From contig CM071579.1 of the NCBI GenBank assembly GCA_036426205.1, positions 22,410,603 to 22,474,602 of the forward strand: a stretch of DNA of 64,000 bases. The letters run 5' to 3'. How positions within the stretch are numbered: position 1 is the first letter of the stretch; each line of letters starts with the position of its first letter. Source of the DNA: Ascaphus truei (taxonomy: Eukaryota > Chordata > Amphibia > Anura > Ascaphidae). Below are positions 23,536 to 33,789 of the stretch, piece after piece. The notes beneath the pieces were generated by a model. It did no database searches, was not told the origin of the DNA, and worked only from the letters and a program-made list of their open reading frames with translations. The position numbers were made by a program, and so were the translations under genes.

Positions 23536-23845
23536 CCTTACCGTCCCCAGTGAGAAGGCAGTTGCGGGGGCGAGCGCGTCTCTCAGTGGCGTCAGAGGCA
23601 CGGCGCCGCCATCTTTGTTATGTCCACACGGGCGCGGAGGCTCGCGCATGCGCAGATGCGACGCGGCGGCCAATATAGTGAGCGCGAAGGGGCAGAGATG
23701 GCCCTCCGTAGCGCAGGGACTCCCCAAGGTCACGCAGGTGCAGAAGAGAGCAGTGGCGGCTATTACATGGTTGCACAGGCGCGGCAGACATAGCGCACGC
23801 GGCCCTAATGTTAAAGAGGTCCTGAGTGGACTACAATTCCCAGCA
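23536..23845 (-). promoter_or_regulatory. CpG-rich promoter-like module 1
   Basis: Read on the minus strand the order is: a ZNF143-type site TGCTGGGAATTGTAGT (23830-23845); an NRF1-type palindrome GCGCATGCGC (23644-23653); a YY1-type site CAAAGATGGCGGC (23605-23617); then a splice-donor-like GGGGACG|GTAAGG (GT at 23540-23541). The tract is CpG-dense while its surroundings are not. It could be a repeat-borne promoter, since a similar series occurs at 40242-40567. Confidence 0.45.
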
Positions 23846-25444
23846 GCCTCTGGGGACTGCCCTTTCACCCACATCACGTGCAGCCAGCCAGAAATAGAGT
23901 TTGCAGCTTCACCTGTTGGAGAAGGATACAATGTTGCAGAGACCACGCTAGTCAGTTGGAGCAGGGAGAAGGAAGGGGGAGGAAGTGTGTAAGGAGCAAG
24001 TGGCTTCTTACACTAGGCCAGGTTACCCCCATACCCCAGGTAGGCCCCACTCCCCACTAGGTTAGTGGGTAAGTTCATAGGGAAGGCCCCTTAGGTAGGG
24101 ACCCTGCCCTTAGGTGAGTGTAAGTCTAGTCAGTGACCCAGCTGCAGTGCTGTGTGCTCTGACAAGAAGAGACAGTAGAAGAGACAGAGTACAGTGCAAC
24201 TAAAAGTATTTGCTTTGTCTGTGTCAGGGAAGGCCCCTCATAGGAAGAAGGGGTGGGGTTGCTTTTCTAAGTTATACAGTGTGTGTGTAATATCACCAGT
24301 GCCATGTTGCATGTGGTGAGCTGCCAGAGTCTGGGAATCTACAGCAAGAGATCTTCTGCATGCAGGGGCTAGGGTAGAGGTATACCCCCAGGGCCCAGTT
24401 AGTCCCCTGAGACACTAGAGGAATACTGTATGTGATAGGGACTGCCTTAAGACAGGGACTCTTTCACCATACTCAGAGAGGAAGAGACATGCTGCAGGAC
24501 AGTGCCTGAATGCCCGTGCAGCCTGAGTGCAGAAAGAGTATCTGACTCCCTAGCAGGGTCTGTGGTAAAGGATCATTCTGGCTGGGGATCCCTCCCCTGT
24601 GGAGTCAGCGTGTGTATCCATTCCTGCAGAGAGCAGCGCAGCATGGCGTGGGATCACTGTGCGGTGTTGTTGAGTTCCAAGGATTATCCTGATCAGGACT
24701 GATCAGGGAGGTAGTATATATTAAGCGCACCACCGGGCCCCAACACTGGGAAGCGCTATCCCTCACACTCTCTTTATTGTTGTGGACACTCAAGGGATAA
24801 GTGTCCAAGCACAGTATTATCAAAGGGACTGAGGGTGATGTGATGATGGACATGCATTCTGGGTGATGAAATGTTATTCATATGATGTATTGATGTTATG
24901 CCAAGAGAGTTTCATTGAAGTTATCGTTCATGCTCAGTAAATACTGTTTATTCACATTGTGTGTATTTACTGTATAGTTGTTCTGGTGAGGGCACACTCC
25001 CACCACGTTGGGATCCCTCATCAGTGCAGGCGCTGCACCGAGAGTAAGTATATACCCCAGGTTCCCCGTGGCGGAAGCTCAGCCCTCCTGGTTGCCAAAC
25101 AGGTACAGCACCACACTGATATGTAGTCAGATACACCTACCCACCTCAATCTCACTTAGGGTGGAGGAAATAGGGCTACACTTCTCTCAAGACTGAGAGG
25201 GAAAGACTGCTCATTAACTTTGGCTACTCCCATAGAAACTTCTAGAAGGGGCGGGCTCATGGACTGTACCCTCCTACAAGGGGCTGTACACAGGCCATGA
25301 GGCACCACCTACCTTTCTTCACTTTCTGGGGAAGCAGAATGGGGGTCAATGGCCCATAGATTAACCTGCTAATGCCTGGATCTTAAATGGGCTTACATAG
25401 CAGATACACTATTTGGAGAGAAACAGGTACAGATGGACATACCC
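23846..25444. other. unassigned DNA, possibly LTR-like in part
   Basis: 24700-25130 has a TATATATTAAG word, a GCTCAGTAAATACTG poly(A)-like region and GC-rich ends. This vaguely suggests a solo LTR, but I could not define termini or a target duplication. Confidence 0.25.
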
Positions 25445-25990
25445 TCTTACAGTAGTAAACGCTAAGGTAATGAAGGTTTTAACTTTTAACGTAACCCTCC
25501 CGGGAGGCCTAAACACTCACCATGGGGCTACTACTAGCTTCACCCACCCCCTCCACCAACAGCAAAGCAGTTCCTGCTATTTAACATATTTAATGTTACT
25601 AAGGTAATGAAGCATGGCCCTAATTTTATTTTTATTACCAAGGATTGATGCAGTGGGTCTCCAAAACGGAGACGAATGTGGGTCAGCTCCGGAGACCCCC
25701 CGGATTCAAACCTATTTATCAAAAATCAAATAAACTCCATCATATGCAAACCGCGAATCCCACGCATATCGGAGCTTTGTGAATTGCAGTTACTGGCGAA
25801 AAAAAATGGGAGTTTGGGGATTTTTTCCAGCTAACGCACAGGTTGTTATAGCGAGAGGGATAACGCTCGTTAAAAAGCCGTTTTCACGCGATATTGCCCT
25901 GTTATTGAAGCTTTGTGGATAGCTACACATGCAATATCGCTTGAAAAGTGCTGTTACCAAGAATTAAGGCACTTATCGAAGCTTAGTGAA
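25445..25990 (+). repeat. dispersed foldback family, copy 2
   Basis: GCTAAGGTAATGAAGG, CCCGGGAGGCCTAAACACTC and TTACTAAGGTAATGAAGC match the reverse complement of 22810-22975 in order. The right end GAAGCTTAGTGAATAGGCCCC (about 25977-25997) recurs, altered, at about 35583-35604. Confidence 0.55.
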
Positions 25991-25999
25991 TAGGCCCCT

Positions 26000-26660
26000 G
26001 TGTTAAAACATGCAACTACTGTCAAAATAGAAGAGGAGTTATATACCTTGTGTGGCTGTGCTTTCAGTACATTTTGCTATGTGTTCCTTGAGTGCTGGAG
26101 GTCCAACTGGGCATTTCTAAGCAATTCATTACTAGCAGCACGGAAGAGGTTACACACTGCACTCACACAACAAAGAGCCAGGGATACAATGTAAACAGTA
26201 ATCTTAAATGGAAGGTCAAAGCCGTGACCCCTGCTGCTTGTTTGTGGATTAAATAGCATTTTTATTGTTTCCGTTTTTGCTGCCCTTTGCCCTTCCTGAC
26301 CCCACGATGACAAGATGTGCCTCTCACCGCCCTGTTTATGGCTTCTTTCATTTAATTTCGTCCACTCCTCTGTGCCATCAATAGATTCCCATCAAACACA
26401 GCTATAAATTAGCATGTCAGGCGTTTGAACTGCCTCATAAAGTAACATCACAAAGTTCCCGCTCGCCTCTTGTGTCCTGAAGGTTATTTAGAAGAATTTG
26501 AAAACCAAAAAAAAAAAAAGGCAAGTCCTGATACAAACAACCTTGTGTGTAATATATATATATAATTCCTACTTGAAAACAATAACTGAGGTCGGTGGCG
26601 TAGCTAAAGATGGACGGGCCCCGGGCAAAAAAAAATTCATGCCCCATTAATATTTATATT
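26000..26660. other. unassigned DNA
   Basis: Nothing recognisable; a poly(A) run near 26507 and a short TA repeat near 26552. Confidence 0.4.
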
Positions 26661-26665
26661 GACTG

Positions 26666-27600
26666 TAATTTTTTTTCTCTCTCCCCCACCCTCTCCCTAA
26701 TCCTCTCTCTCATCAGCTTTCCCCCTCATCATCTCTCCCCCTCCCCACCATCATCATCAGCTCTCCCCCTCATCATCACCATCATCAGCTCTCCCCTCAT
26801 CATCAGCTCTCCCCCTCATCATCTCTCCCTCTCCCCATCATCATCATCAGCTCTCCCCCTCATCATCATCTCTCCCCCTTATCATCATCATCACTATCAG
26901 CGCACACCTCATCATCAGCTTCCCCCCATCATCATCTCCCTCTCTCCCCCAGTTCCCCCTCTCTCTCTCCCTCAGCTCCCCCTCTCCCTCCCTCAGCTCG
27001 CCTTCTCTCCCCCTCAGCTCCCCTTCTCTCCCCTTCAGTTCCCCCTCTCTCCCCCTCAGCTCTCTCCCCCTCAGATCTCTCCCCTCCGCTCTTTCTCTCC
27101 TCAGCTCCTCTCACCCCCCTCACTACTCCCCCGCAGCTCTCCTCTATCCCAGTTCTCTCTCTACCCAAGCTCTCTCTCCCCCTCAGCTCTCCCTCGCCCC
27201 CTCAGCTATCTCTCCCCCCACCTTAAGCCACCCCTCAGTCTACTCGTTCCCTCCCCCTCGATCCGCTCTCAAAACCACACAATAAGATCTCTCTCTCCCA
27301 CCTCAACCTCTCTCTCCATCCTCTCTCCTCGCCATCCGCCATCTACTCAGCCCCCCCACCCCACAGCTCTCTCTCTCCTCAGCTCTCGCTCTCTCTCCTC
27401 CGCCCTCCTAGGCACTCTCCCCTCCCCCACGCTCACCCCTCCACACTCCCCTTCCCCCTCACCCGCTTCCCCCTCTCTCTTCCTCCCCACATCTCGCTCC
27501 CCCCCCCTCAGCTCCCCTCCCCCCTCACTCACCTCTGCTCTCCCCCCATCTCTCCCCTCCCTCATCTCTCTCTTCTCTCTCCCCCTCACTATCTCTCCCC
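26666..27600 (+). repeat. polypyrimidine (CT-rich) low-complexity tract
   Basis: Nearly uninterrupted CTCTCCCC, CATCATCAT and CTCAGCTCTCCCCCTC words. The 337-codon Ser/Pro/Leu frame and the Glu/Gly/Arg minus frames are compositional artefacts. Confidence 0.9.
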
Positions 27601-27810
27601 ATGCCTACCTTTGGCGGGAATAAGCGGGAGCGTGTGGCAGCGGACACTGGAGTACAGAATGACTTCTGGGTCAGACTGCTAGAGGGATCACCTCCTCTGG
27701 GCCTCCGCTGCCCCTCAGTGTGATAACCTCTACTGGGCATAACCTTTAAACTCCTCCTGGGCCTAGGCGGCGTACCATGTCTACAGTCACCTGTCTCTAT
27801 TGTGCCTTCA

Positions 27811-27850
27811 TGACCTGATGAAGGTGCTAGTCACCAAAACGTTTTGGATG
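27811..27850 (+). ncRNA. hammerhead-like motif, third locus (decayed)
   Basis: CTGATGA (27815-27821), then AGGTG-CTAG-TCACC (a helix II of 4-5 bp), AAAA in place of GAAA, CGTTTTGG. The layout matches the PLE copy, but the essential G of GAAA is lost and helix I is weak, so it is presumed inactive. The following 100 bp could be its element; an 8-bp CTCTATTG repeat (27795, 27908) may or may not be a target duplication. Confidence 0.35.
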
Positions 27851-28026
27851 TTCCTATGACTGTGTTCAGTCATTAAAATGATCTATTCGCACTAATCCTA
27901 TTGCATCCTCTATTGGTGTGCGGGCTACCTCTTGCTTCTTATTACCAGGGAACGTTAATAACATGTGCAGAGCCGCGTGTTGACTTACTGAACAAAGGGA
28001 AGAACCAAACGTCTCGTTTTCATTAT

Positions 28027-28290
28027 GATGCCTGGGCACCAAGATATAATGACAATACATAGTTAAATAAGGTGAACAAGTTATACATTATAAAACATTG
28101 CATGCACAGTTTTTGAGTATTATTATGGGCTATGTAACGTTGACAGACCAGTTTAAAATGTGAGACGCTTATTTTGAAAGAATAAACTGTGCGGCTGTGG
28201 AGTCTCCCGTAGACTGTCCAGTTGTGAGGTGCACGGTAAGAGAAGGAGGAGCGGCCGGATACTTGTTGAAACCTTGGGGCCATGAACACG
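28027..28290 (+). repeat. dispersed repeat, copy 1 (ATTGCATGCACAG family)
   Basis: ACATTGCATGCACAG...GTATGTAACxGTTACAGACCA-type text aligns with 46500-46622. This copy continues further, through GGAGGAGCGGCCGGATACTT. Non-coding. Confidence 0.6.
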
Positions 28291-28445
28291 TGGTACTATG
28301 CAATATACAATGTGGAGCACCCAGTTGATGACCAATTGAAACCCATTAAATCTGCATTAGTATCATTAGTTCTATTGTTTTGTATTTTAGCAGACATTCA
28401 GTGACCTGTGATCATTTTCATACAACATATGTTGGGGAAAACAGA
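28291..28445. other. unassigned DNA
   Basis: Nothing recognisable. Confidence 0.4.
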
Positions 28446-28557
28446 ATAGGTGGGGGAAACCCTCTGCATTTGTGACCAGCACAACACAGAGTTCCAAAGT
28501 GAGATACCAAGCAGGACTTCTCACAGATACCTTAGTGCAGTCTCTTCCACAGGCCCA
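28445..28557 (-). repeat. inverted flank of Helitron 1, left arm
   Basis: Its reverse complement (AGAGACTGCACTAA...AGTCCTGCTTGGTATCTCAC) matches 32224-32282. The Helitron therefore landed in, or sits between the arms of, a foldback sequence. Confidence 0.6.
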
Positions 28558-28879
28558 TCTTACTATATATTTCTAAAGTGTCCTATGTGTCCGTGTCTGT
28601 AATTGTCTCCCTGTGTCCCTCCCCATGCTCCTAGCGGCAATCTCATTGGACCTTGGCCCAGGCCAATGATTTGTTCCCTTGGCCCGCCCGCCACCGCAAA
28701 CCTCTCATTGGCCTGAGGCGGTGAAGTAGACACACACACACACACACTCACTCACTAGGGAGGGGGGGGTGGTTAACATACATAGCGGGGCTCCAGTATT
28801 ACAGCACATCTCCCCTTGCTCTCTTACCTGCCGGTCCCGGAGGCCACCCTCTCCTCCCGCCTCTCCCGTTTTCCCACGC

Positions 28880-29280
28880 TTTCACTCCCTCCCCGGCGCC
28901 GCTACAGTCAGCGGGGGATCGGAGCGAGCGCCCGGGAACAGCTGGGGAGCGGCCCAACACCGCCTCCCCGCCTCAGATCCACGTGGGAGCTGCCGGATGG
29001 GTGATGAGCGGCCGGGTGGTGATCGGCCTTCACCTTCCCTCACCCCCCTTCACCTCCCCTCACCCCCCTTCACCTCCCCCCCTCACTCACTTCCCCTCCA
29101 CCCACCCCCCCTGCGCCGCTAACGGCCGGCGGGGGAGCGAGCGCGCGAGCGCGTGCCCGGGACACAGCGGGGGAGCATCCACAACACGCTGCCCTCCCGC
29201 CCCTATCCACGGGGAGCTGCCGGACGGTGGTGAGTGCAGCCGGACGTGAGTGAAGCGGCCGGACGGGTGGTGAGCGTGCC
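28880..29280 (+). repeat. two-unit GC-rich duplication inside Helitron 1
   Basis: A block running from CGCCGCTA, through GCGGGGGA, to GGAGCTGCCGGA...GGTGGTGA occurs at about 28898-29023 and again at 29113-29275, with extra text between. CpG-dense. Confidence 0.6.
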
Positions 29281-31560
29281 TTCCACCTCCCCTCACCCCC
29301 ATTCACACTCCCCCTCCCCCCCTTCACCCTCACCCCTTCACCCCCCTTCACGCTACCCCGCACTTCACACCCCCTTCACCTCCCACACTCTTCCCTCCTT
29401 CCACCTCCCCTCCACCCCCCCTCTTACACCCCCCACCTGTCACCTCCCCTCCACCCACACCCACTACGTCACCCGGTCAACCCCCCTCCACCCCCACCTT
29501 CACCCCCCTCCCCCCAACCTTCACCATTTCACCCCCCCTCACCCCCCGACGCTTCACCCCCCCAACCCCCCCCACCTTCATCGCCCTTCGCCCCCCCGCC
29601 ACCTTCACCCCCCTTCACACCTTCCCTTCACATCCCCCCTTACAACCTCCCACCCCACCTCCCTCCCTCCTCCCACCTTCCCTCCTTCCCACTTCCCACC
29701 ACCACCCCCCCACCCCCCCCCCCCCCCCTTCCCACCTTCCCACCACCTCCCCCCTTTCCCACCTGCCCACCCTACCCGCCTACCCCCCCCCTTTCACCTC
29801 CACCTCCCCCCCCTCCCCCCTCCCCCACTCCCACACCCCTCCCTCCCTCCCCCCTTCCCACCATCCTCCCCCCTTCCCACGCAAGCCTACCCCCCTCACC
29901 ACCAACTCCCCCCCTCCTCCCCTCCCTTCCCACCACCTCCCCCCCCTCCTCCCCCGTGTCGCCACCACCCCAGGGTCCCCCCTCTTCCCCACCTCACCCC
30001 CCTCCTCACCCCCACCATCCCCTCCTCACCACAAAGTCCCCCACCTCCCCCCCATCCCCCCCCTCCCACCACCTCCCCCCTTCCCCTCCTTCACCGACCC
30101 TCCCCTCCCCTAGTTACACTCCTCACTCCCCACTGTCCCCTCCAACCCTTCACCCCCCCTTTCGCCCCCTTTCCCCATCCCCCTCCCCCTTTCCTTTCCC
30201 CATCCACCCCCCCCTCCCCCTTTCATCCGCCCCTCCCCTTTCCCTCCTTCCCCCCCTTCCCCCCCCCTTCTCCTCCTCTCCCCCTTCCCCCCCTCCCCCC
30301 CCCTTTCCTCGTCCTCCCCCCTTTTCCCGCCCCCACCGACCTTTCTCCCCATCCCTTTTCCCCCTCCCTCCCCCTGTTCCCCCCTTTTTCCCCCTCCCCC
30401 CTTCCCCCCCCTTCCCCCCTCCCCCTTGCCCCCTTCCCCCCTTTAAACCTCCTTTCCGCCTTCCCCTTTCCCCCCGTTTCCCCCTATCATCCCCCCTTTC
30501 ACCAGCCCCCCCCCCTTTCCGCCCCCCCCTTTCCCCTCCCCCCTTCCCCTCCCCCTTTCCCTCCCGCCCTCCCCCCTCCCCCTATTCCCCCTTCCCCCTC
30601 CCCCCCCACCGCGCCCGAGCCTTTCCCCGCCCTGTCCACCCTTTCCCCACCGGTCACCCCCCCTTCCACCACTTACCCCCTCACCCCCACCTCCGCCCCT
30701 CCCTCCCCCTCCCCCTCCCCCCTCCCTTCCGCCCTTCGCATCCGCTCCCATACCCCCCTCCCCCTCACCCCACCTCCGCCCCTGCTCCTCCCCCTCTATC
30801 CCCTGCCTCCCCCCACCTCTCCCATATCACCCTTCCTTCCCGCCCCTCATCCCCTCCAATCCCGCCTTCCCTTTCCACGCCACCTCGCCACACTTCCGCT
30901 TCCTTCTCCCTTCACCCCCCTTCACCCTTCACTTCACCCCCGACACCCCCCCCCACACCCCGCATCCCTTCCCCTTCCCTTCCTCAACCCCCATCCACCT
31001 ATCCCATCCCGCCCGCCCCCTCTCCCCTCCACCGCTCCTCCCTCCCCTCACCACACCCTCCTTCAAGCCGGTCACCCCCCCTCACCCCCGCCTTCCGTTA
31101 CCCCTTTGCCCCCCCCCACCCTCCCTTCCACCCATCTGTCCACCCACACCCCCCTCTCCCCCTCACACCCTGCAACCCCCCGTCCCACCTCCTCCACCGA
31201 CTCCCCTCACCCCCCCCCCCACCTACTCACCCTCCCCCACCCCTCGCCCACCTCACCCCCCCTCCCTCCACCCCCCAACCCCACCCTTCCATCTACCCCC
31301 TCCACCCCCCCTCTTGGCCCCCCCTTCACCTCCGCCCCGCCCCGCCTTCACCTCTCCATCCGCCACCCCCCTTCACCTCCCCTCCCCCTCCCTGCCCTCC
31401 CTTCACCCCCCCCTTAATCCCCCCTCCCCCCCCATCCCCTCCCCGTCACCCCCCCCCACCCCCCCCCCACCACCCCCCCTCAACCAACCCCCCCTCCGAC
31501 TTCCTCAACCCTCCCCTCCATTCAACGGCACTTTCATCACTGCCCCCTTCCCTCCTCTGC
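29020..31560 (+). repeat. C-rich low-complexity expansion of Helitron 1
   Basis: CCCTTCACCTCCCCTCACCC units grade into CCCCCTTTCCCC and CCACCTCCGCCCCT words over 2.5 kb, with almost no G. The 727- and 595-codon Pro/Ser/His frames are translations of this tract, not genes. Confidence 0.9.
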
Positions 31561-31885
31561 CTTCGCGCCACCCCTCAGCTTCGTGCCTTTCACCCGCCCA
31601 CCGCTCACACCCCTACGCCACACAGCCGCTGCACGCACTCAACAGACACCCGCCACTCTCGACACACACCCGCCGCCTCTCACCCACCCCACGCACTCGA
31701 CACACACCTGCCGCATCCTGCCCCTACGCAACAATATCACTGACCAGCTGTCACCCGCACTCGCCACACACCCGCCGCCTCACACCCTAGCAGGACCCCG
31801 ACCCACAGCCAGCACTCACTACCCACGCGCCACCCGTACTGAACACCCACCTGCGCCTCACACACGCTCACACCCTAGCAGGACA
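31560..31885 (+). repeat. CACACCCGCCGCCTCACACCC minisatellite
   Basis: CACCCGCC, ACACACCTGCCGC, CGCCTCACACCCTAGCAGGA and related words repeat irregularly near the Helitron 3' end. Confidence 0.7.
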
Positions 31886-32112
31886 CACGCCTCACATTTT
31901 CACATCACTTATGTCACCAAAATATAAATTGTACTGTGGTGTGTTTACAATAAACCATTTTTATACAATATCGTATTACATTTTCTTCCATCTTTCTTTT
32001 CAACATTATTATCCAACCTTTACAACAAATAGTCACCTATTGTTCCACCATTTATAAATAATACTACCTATTACGGATTTACATCCCGGGCAACGCCGGG
32101 TATATCAGCTAG

Positions 32113-32283
32113 TATTCATTAAAGGGTGCCATGCTTTAGCACACCCTAAATCCCATTCAATTGAATGGGAGTTGAGACGTGCTAACGCTTAGCTTCCTTT
32201 AGTGAATATGGGCCTAATAAATTGAAGAGACTGCACTAACATACTTGTGAGTAGAGTCCTGCTTGGTATCTCACCTGGGAAAC
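32113..32283 (+). repeat. palindromic repeat right of Helitron 1
   Basis: Contains the perfect palindrome CCCATTCAATTGAATGGG (32152-32169) within a larger foldback (ATTCATTAAAGG... and ...CCTTTAGTGAATA). The inverted flank to 28445-28557 follows. Confidence 0.6.
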
Positions 32284-32846
32284 TCTGCGATCATTTCACT
32301 CACACAACAATCTTGATGAACCAGGGCAAAACCGCAGAGGGGCTTTGTATGTACAGTATGAAGTGTAACTGGGAGGGGTTTTGTCATGTGTTGTGCGGTG
32401 TGTGTGCATCAACATCTTTTTCACAAACAAACAAACAAAAAGAAAGAGAAGATGCACCAAATATACAGTTAGAACATGAATAAAGGCGTGCCAACATATG
32501 CCACTAATAATGTTAGGGGATAAAATGATAACAATCCATGAAACATAACCCCCAATAACTTTACAACACGGGGAGCAATGCAGTAAAGGTTCAAATGGCC
32601 TTTGCACCCAATCAGTGCTACTTAGAGAAGCTCTGCGTATGTGTTTCTAAGCTCCAGTGTGTCAGGGTATGTATCTCTCTTTTGCTCCCTGTGCACAAGC
32701 TTGTGATTTGGGTCATTGTTGTAGGAGGAATTAGTAATGAGAAACGATCAACACAGATTATAATGAGTTGAATAGAATAAAAAATACCCCCGCATTCACA
32801 TCTCTCAGACAAGTCCACAAACTGCCTTTCCCCATTATCTCTTAGC
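32284..32846. other. unassigned DNA
   Basis: Nothing recognisable. Confidence 0.4.
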
Positions 32847-33585
32847 ATACCAAATTAATAAAGGGGATGGATAATCTGATTTATGAGGAGAGGCTAGCTA
32901 AATTAGATTTGTTTACATTAGAAAAAAGGGGTCTCCGGCTAAGATTATACAGCCTGCGATTGCGCTCTCGTTTATATATGCATTCGCGCACCAACCTCAA
33001 ATTGGCTAATGCGTATGAGGACGCTCCGTGTGCACGCACGACGGAGCGCGCAACCGCGATTTGAAGTGACAAAAAAAAGTATCTTTTCACGCGTTGCTAT
33101 GTGACGTCAGCGTCTCGTGAGCTGATTCAGCCAATGAGGGCGAACCAGCTTTGTGACGCGTTCGCCACGTTGCCACCACACCCCCTGATCGCCTCCCCAA
33201 TCTTCAAAATAACTATTCCTTCCAAGCGCAGAACAAACGACAGAGGGTCACCCCTTAAGGTGTGAGGAAATGAGATTTCAACAGCAACAAAGGAAAGGGT
33301 TCTTTACAATAAGGGCAGTTACAATGTGGGATTCATTACCCATGGAGACTGTGATGGCAGATACAATAGATATCTTCAAATAAAGGATGGCATCTTTTTA
33401 GAAAGGAACAGTATACAGGGATATACCAAATAAGGAAACATGGGAAGAATGTTGATCCAGGGAGTAACTGGATTGTCATTATTGGTTTCAGGAAGGAATT
33501 TTTTTTCTTTGTATGAGATATCATAGGATAATGTGTCATCACTGGGGTTTTTTGTTTGCCTTCCGCCTGGATCTATATACTGTAA
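32847..33585 (+). mobile_element. 5'-truncated CR1 copy with internal insertion
   Basis: Matches the last part of the 6.9-10.1 kb CR1: ATAAAGGGGATGGA...GAGGAGAGGCTAGCTAAATT (CR1 residues YEERLAKLDLFTLEKR), then after an insertion GGAAAGGGTTCTTTACA...CCCATGGAGACTGTGATGGC. The final tail of the intact copy is missing. Confidence 0.8.
32938..33204. mobile_element. GC-rich MITE-like insertion within CR1
   Basis: CR1 identity stops after 32937 and resumes at about 33205 (AATAACTATTC), with about 60 bp of CR1 lost. The insert shares TTCAGCCAATGAGGG and GACGTCA-type words with the MITE at 5815-6166. Clear termini were not found. Confidence 0.5.
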
Positions 33586-33789
33586 GTATACTAACCCTAA
33601 TGAGCTATAGATGGACGCTATTTTGAATACAGTTTGTTTTGTAAGTACGTTGTATAACTCGGGGCAAAAAATGTCCAATCCTGATTTAAGTAATGCCATT
33701 TTACAGAGATTAGTCAATGTCTTAACAACATTTCTGACTTAAAGTACATCACTGCATGTGTCCTCACAACCTCTGCTGAGAACCTGTTC

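Larger units (their letters stand above)
28558..32112 (+). mobile_element. non-autonomous Helitron 1
   Basis: The 5' end is TCTTACTATATATTTCTAAA (28558 on). The 3' end has the hairpin CCCGGGCAACGCCGGG (about 32085-32100), then TATATCAG and terminal CTAG (32109-32112). It is flanked by A (28557) and T (32113), as expected for rolling-circle Helitron insertion between A and T, and it makes no duplication. No Rep/helicase frame is present, so it would depend on another element. The 5' 200 bp (TGGCCCGCCC, CCTCTCATTGGCCTGAGGCG) match the 5' end of Helitron 2. The interior (29020-31880) is C-rich low complexity. Confidence 0.8.

Noticed and set aside
24700..25130. Solo LTR candidate
   Set aside because: TATA- and poly(A)-like words present, but no TG/CA ends or target duplication could be fixed.
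26610..27623. 337-codon Ser/Pro/Leu frame
   Set aside because: Polypyrimidine tract; minus frames are equally open.
29234..31743. Open frames of 727 and 595 codons, Pro/Ser/His-rich
   Set aside because: They overlap in different frames within C-rich low-complexity DNA inside Helitron 1; composition explains the lack of stops.
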